In this document: positions 60,910 to 64,000 of the stretch, piece by piece | Numbering within the stretch: position 1 is the stretch's first letter | How the letters are laid out: every line of letters begins with the position of its first letter | Assembly (NCBI GenBank): GCA_004794655.1 | Contig: SMMW01000047.1 | Span: 806,001-870,000, forward strand | Direction of reading: 5' to 3' | From: Marisa cornuarietis | Lineage: Eukaryota > Mollusca > Gastropoda > Architaenioglossa > Ampullariidae | Length of the DNA stretch: 64,000 nucleotides | Program-made: the position numbers and the translations under genes | The notes under the pieces: model-generated | Seen by the model: only the letters and a program-made list of their open reading frames with translations | Database searches by the model: none | Told to the model about the DNA's origin: nothing

Positions 60910-61728
60910 CTAGGCTGTACAGTCTGTGTTCATCACCGTGATTTGAAACCAAAATTTAATAGTTTTTATGCTGCAGTTAACCAAGAGTGGGTAGCACCCG
61001 AGTTCTCCATACATCATATCTGATGGTGTGCGGACTGAGACATTTAAGAACTTTTTACAAGCAAAGAGGTGCACTTTTTCAACTGGGCTATCAACCTGCA
61101 AAAGCCCCCCTATTTCTGCAGCATATAAAAGCACAGGTTGAACAATGGAATTAAATAATTTGAAAAAGGTTTGTCTTGTCACAATATTAATCCTTTTCAA
61201 TGCTTTTACTATATCCAGCACAGCTCTCTTCCCTTTGACTGCTAACTGTTTCGCTCCCTGATATGAGCTCATTGTTGTAGTAAAGGTGAATCCCAAATAT
61301 ACATACCTGGAACCACCTCCAGCAGTTTCTCCCCAACAGACCATTTTTTTCCCTTCGCTAATGGTCTCGTCTAGTTCCTCTATTTCAAGAAGGTTATCAA
61401 AACCTGTATAATCTACTTCAGGAGTATGATGGTTACCATCCTGAGAAACGTCTTTAAAGTAATTCAGCCATTCATCTTTTGTAATATTTTCACCAGGTGG
61501 TTGTCTTTCACTTTTACCCAAACATGATTTTATTTCTTTCCAAAATAGTTTTGGATTATTGATTTGCTTTGTCAAACAGTCTGCTTTTACCTTCTTATAC
61601 CTTCTCTTTTTCTCCTTCCCTAACCTCCTGTACTGTTGCCTTGATTCTACTGATTTTAAAAAGTTTTGGTCTGACCACAGACTTGTATTACTGAACTGCT
61701 TGCAGACGATTTTTTTCCGTGAACTCAT
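60910..61728 (-). pseudogene. 272-residue open frame left by internal deletion of retrotransposon ORF2
   Basis: Part of the element above. The frame passes from the linker (YFKDVSQ, then LLEIEELDETISEG) straight to a segment (KKMVCWGETAGGGSRYVYLG) that normally follows the RT catalytic domain. The YADD-type active site and its neighbours are therefore absent although the frame stays open. A remnant rather than a host gene. Confidence 0.85.
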
Positions 61729-61840
61729 AGAACGAGGCTGGTTACGAAATAGCTTCCGGCTTAGTCACGTTTCAGTTTAACTACTAGAACGAGGCTTTGG
61801 ACGACATAGCTTCCGGTTTATTCACATTCATTGTTAAGGC
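61729..61840. repeat. Imperfect tandem duplication splitting the retrotransposon ORF
   Basis: The stretch agaacgaggct..ttacgaaatagcttccggcttagtcac occurs at about 61729-61782 and, as agaacgaggctttggacgacatagcttccggtttattcac, at about 61786-61840. It lies between the endonuclease end and the linker frame and breaks the ORF. Confidence 0.75.
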
Positions 61841-62719
61841 TCGCCGAGACTAACAGCGGAGAACTTCGCAAGAGGCTCATCGTTGGTCTCGGCAGACAGA
61901 CAGCAATCCACCCTATACACGTCCGTGGTCTGACCTTTGACGTCTGTATTTACATAAGCAGGATTTAGCGGAGTTTTTTACCTGTACACATTCTTGATCA
62001 AACCAGTCTGGTTGCTTACTGCGGTTACCTGTAAAAACCTTTTTCCTCATTTTGTTCGGTCCATTTGCACGTGGGTTCTCACGGTCTGTTCGTGTCGTGC
62101 GTACAGTCAGTGACACTGGCAAGTGGTCAGACTCTACATTAATTTCAACTTTTAGAGACAGAAATTTTCCATCCCTGCACAATGAAAGTAGTTTGAAGTT
62201 TACTGTGGATTATAATTGGTGTGCACCTTGAGGATCGTGCGAAATGCGCGTGTCTAGTCATGAAAGACAGAAATGTACTCACAAACAGTCCACATGACAT
62301 ACGAAAACGCAACACGTGGGCCGGCATGGTCACTTTTTGTCAGAAATTTATACACCGGAATAATCCACACACTTTCCTCTGTCTGCACAATAATTCTTGT
62401 ACGTTAGTAGTTGAAAAATAGATCACAAGTAGTGTAAACTAACAGCATAGCTGCGAGGCACAAACGAGAAAGTAAGTGATAGAGAGAAGGATAGAAGATT
62501 AGTCAGGAGAGAAAGAGAAGGAAGTGTGAGGAAAGTAAGAAAGCAAGGGAAAGAAAACGAAAAAGAAAACACTTCTAGAAACAACACAGCTTGCTACTGA
62601 GTAGAATTAAATTTTGGAGCAAGAGGCTTCCAGCTTTCATTCGGGTGACATCTTCAAATTAAGAACTATTGTGTGCTTGAAGTTTATTTGCATAAGTATT
62701 AGCGTCTACCTACCAAGGT

Positions 62720-62880
62720 TGAGAGCCTGGCATGAATACAGTGAAGACTGGCTGTCCTGAGTTCATATCTCGTCTCGGGCACGCGGTTCTTTTTCTGCAT
62801 GTGAACCTGTTTTGAGGGCCGAATGTTTTACCGTGATATAGCCTTAGTTGTTGGCTCGGCGTAAAATAGCAAACACTCAT
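62720..62880 (+). mobile_element. Third copy of the tRNA-derived SINE, 5' part eroded
   Basis: It contains ggctgtcctgagttcatatc, tcgtctcgggcacgcggttc, gtgatatagccttagttgtt and ggcgtaaaata, in the order of the SINEs at 23235 and 55208. The A-box part is poorly preserved and no duplication was found. Confidence 0.8.
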
Positions 62881-62889
62881 CCGGCCCCG

Positions 62890-64000
62890 AGAACCTGCTA
62901 CATACACGAACCCACGCACGCTCTCACACTTACCCGTCACCAACACATGTAGACACGCGCAAATCCATTCAAATACACACTCAAAGACACTTACAAACAT
63001 AATCAAATGAATTAATTTCATCATAAAAGATATGCATCTCAGGATTTTTTTCTGTCGTAAGCCATTTTTTGTTATTTTTTATGTTTTATTCTTTATCTCC
63101 AAAGGGGAGGACACTCGAGAGCTTGAGCTCACAGTTAATGTGCGCACGTGTGTTATAGAAAACAAATTTGTCTGGTGAATCTCTCTCTCTCTCTCTGCAG
63201 CACAACGTGTCCCATAGCACCCCGCCCTAGTCTGCGATATGTTCCCAAAGCTGTTTAAAAACTAGATAAGTCCTTTTAATGACTCCACTTGGGGCTTGGA
63301 ATGCAGGTGCAAACAGAAGTTGAGGAGGTGGAAAAAACATGCACGCCTCTTCTTTTGTGTGTTTGTGAACTGCACAAAAACCTTAAAAAACCAATAACAG
63401 CTTAATCACTCTGACAAAACCAACCTCGTTGAAAGGATTGCAAAGACACCAGAAAAAAACACAAAGTGTAAAAAGTGTTCAACATGTCATCGAAATGTTA
63501 CAATGATCGACGAACAGGGAACTGGTTGCAAAAGGCCAAAGCTTCGCCGAAACGGAGATAAATGCGACTAGACTATGTGTACAAAGTTACACCGCAGACA
63601 CTTATAAGTACCGTCAAAAGGATCAAGTATGTATATGTATACACTTGTTTTCTTGCTCCATCCTCTCCAATCTAGTTTGCCTAAATAAAGAAAAATGGGA
63701 AAACTAGAGAAGACATTTATGAAATCCTAAGAAAATGTTTCTTGATAATAGGGATAAAAATGATGATTTGTCGGGAGTTTTGAGATGTACTAGACTATGT
63801 TTTTTACTTTGCCGAACAGATTTATTTACTTGTTGACTTCGGAAAATAGTAACACGTAAGTGAAACCAAGTGAATAATTTTCGTTATAAGAAAGTTACTG
63901 GTTGTGTTCGGGAAACATTTACAAAGCTAGAGGCTACAAAGATCGAACAGATGCAACTATATGGTGGAAAAGACAAACGTTTACCGCACAATATAATATC
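62890..64000. other. Intergenic, nothing recognised
   Basis: Only a (CT)n run at about 63181-63197 stands out. No supported gene. Confidence 0.6.

Larger units (their letters stand above)
60298..62200 (-). mobile_element. Decayed non-LTR retrotransposon, reverse-transcriptase core deleted
   Basis: Reading on the minus strand, the order is the endonuclease end (NVESDHLPVSLTV, about 62100), the linker (KQPDWFDQECVQVK; then RLGKEKKRRYKKVKADCLTK and NPKLFWKEIKSCLG), the post-RT region (RYVYLGFTFTTTMSSYQGAK; FKLFNSIVQPVLLYAAEI) and the C-terminus (DALVRFRLGVSDISIHKNRF, ETHLLVYCPQYNNLRPRFL). The order fits one ORF2 of an APE-type element. The catalytic RT motifs are missing, so it cannot move on its own. 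Frameshifts occur near 60950, 60540 and 61900. Confidence 0.88.

Overview
The window looks like nuclear DNA of an invertebrate animal, most likely a mollusc and probably a gastropod. The signs are one long, many-exon gene with GT-AG introns, a low coding density, many microsatellites, tRNA-derived SINEs, MITEs and decayed non-LTR retrotransposons. The strong contrast between CpG-poor and CpG-rich stretches suits the mosaic methylation of invertebrates. The animal call rests on protein architecture and repeat style; the species was not identified.

Region 1 (181-44847, minus strand) is the 5' part of one gene, an unconventional class IX myosin (Myo9, a motorized Rho-GAP family). I reconstructed 26 consecutive exons whose splice phases all agree. 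They give an open frame of 1075 codons from a well-placed ATG: an N-terminal Ras-association-like domain (exons 1-2), a complete motor domain with P-loop, switch I and switch II (exons 3-24), the large class IX loop-2 insertion (exons 16-21) and at least four IQ motifs (exons 25-26). The rest of the IQ region and the tail (C1 and Rho-GAP domains in known relatives) lie beyond the left edge. The last exon seen ends in phase 2.

Region 2 is the 19.8-kb intron between exons 5 and 6 (20773-40532). Its central part, about 23.4-38.4 kb, is visibly CpG-rich and unlike the CpG-poor introns on both sides. It holds a SINE with target-site duplications, a family of three related short inverted-repeat elements, an hAT-like fragment and a tandem array of a foldback-type element embedded in a retrotransposon remnant.

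Region 3 (about 44.9-64 kb) has no convincing coding gene of the host. A second CpG-poor to CpG-rich switch near 51.9 kb, with a consensus minus-strand splice donor at 52290 and a CCAAT box just upstream, marks the likely promoter and non-coding first exon of the myosin gene. Beyond it are a SINE with a perfect 12-bp duplication, a hAT-type MITE, microsatellite-tailed retroposon ends and a decayed non-LTR retrotransposon (60.3-62.2 kb) from which the reverse-transcriptase core has been removed.
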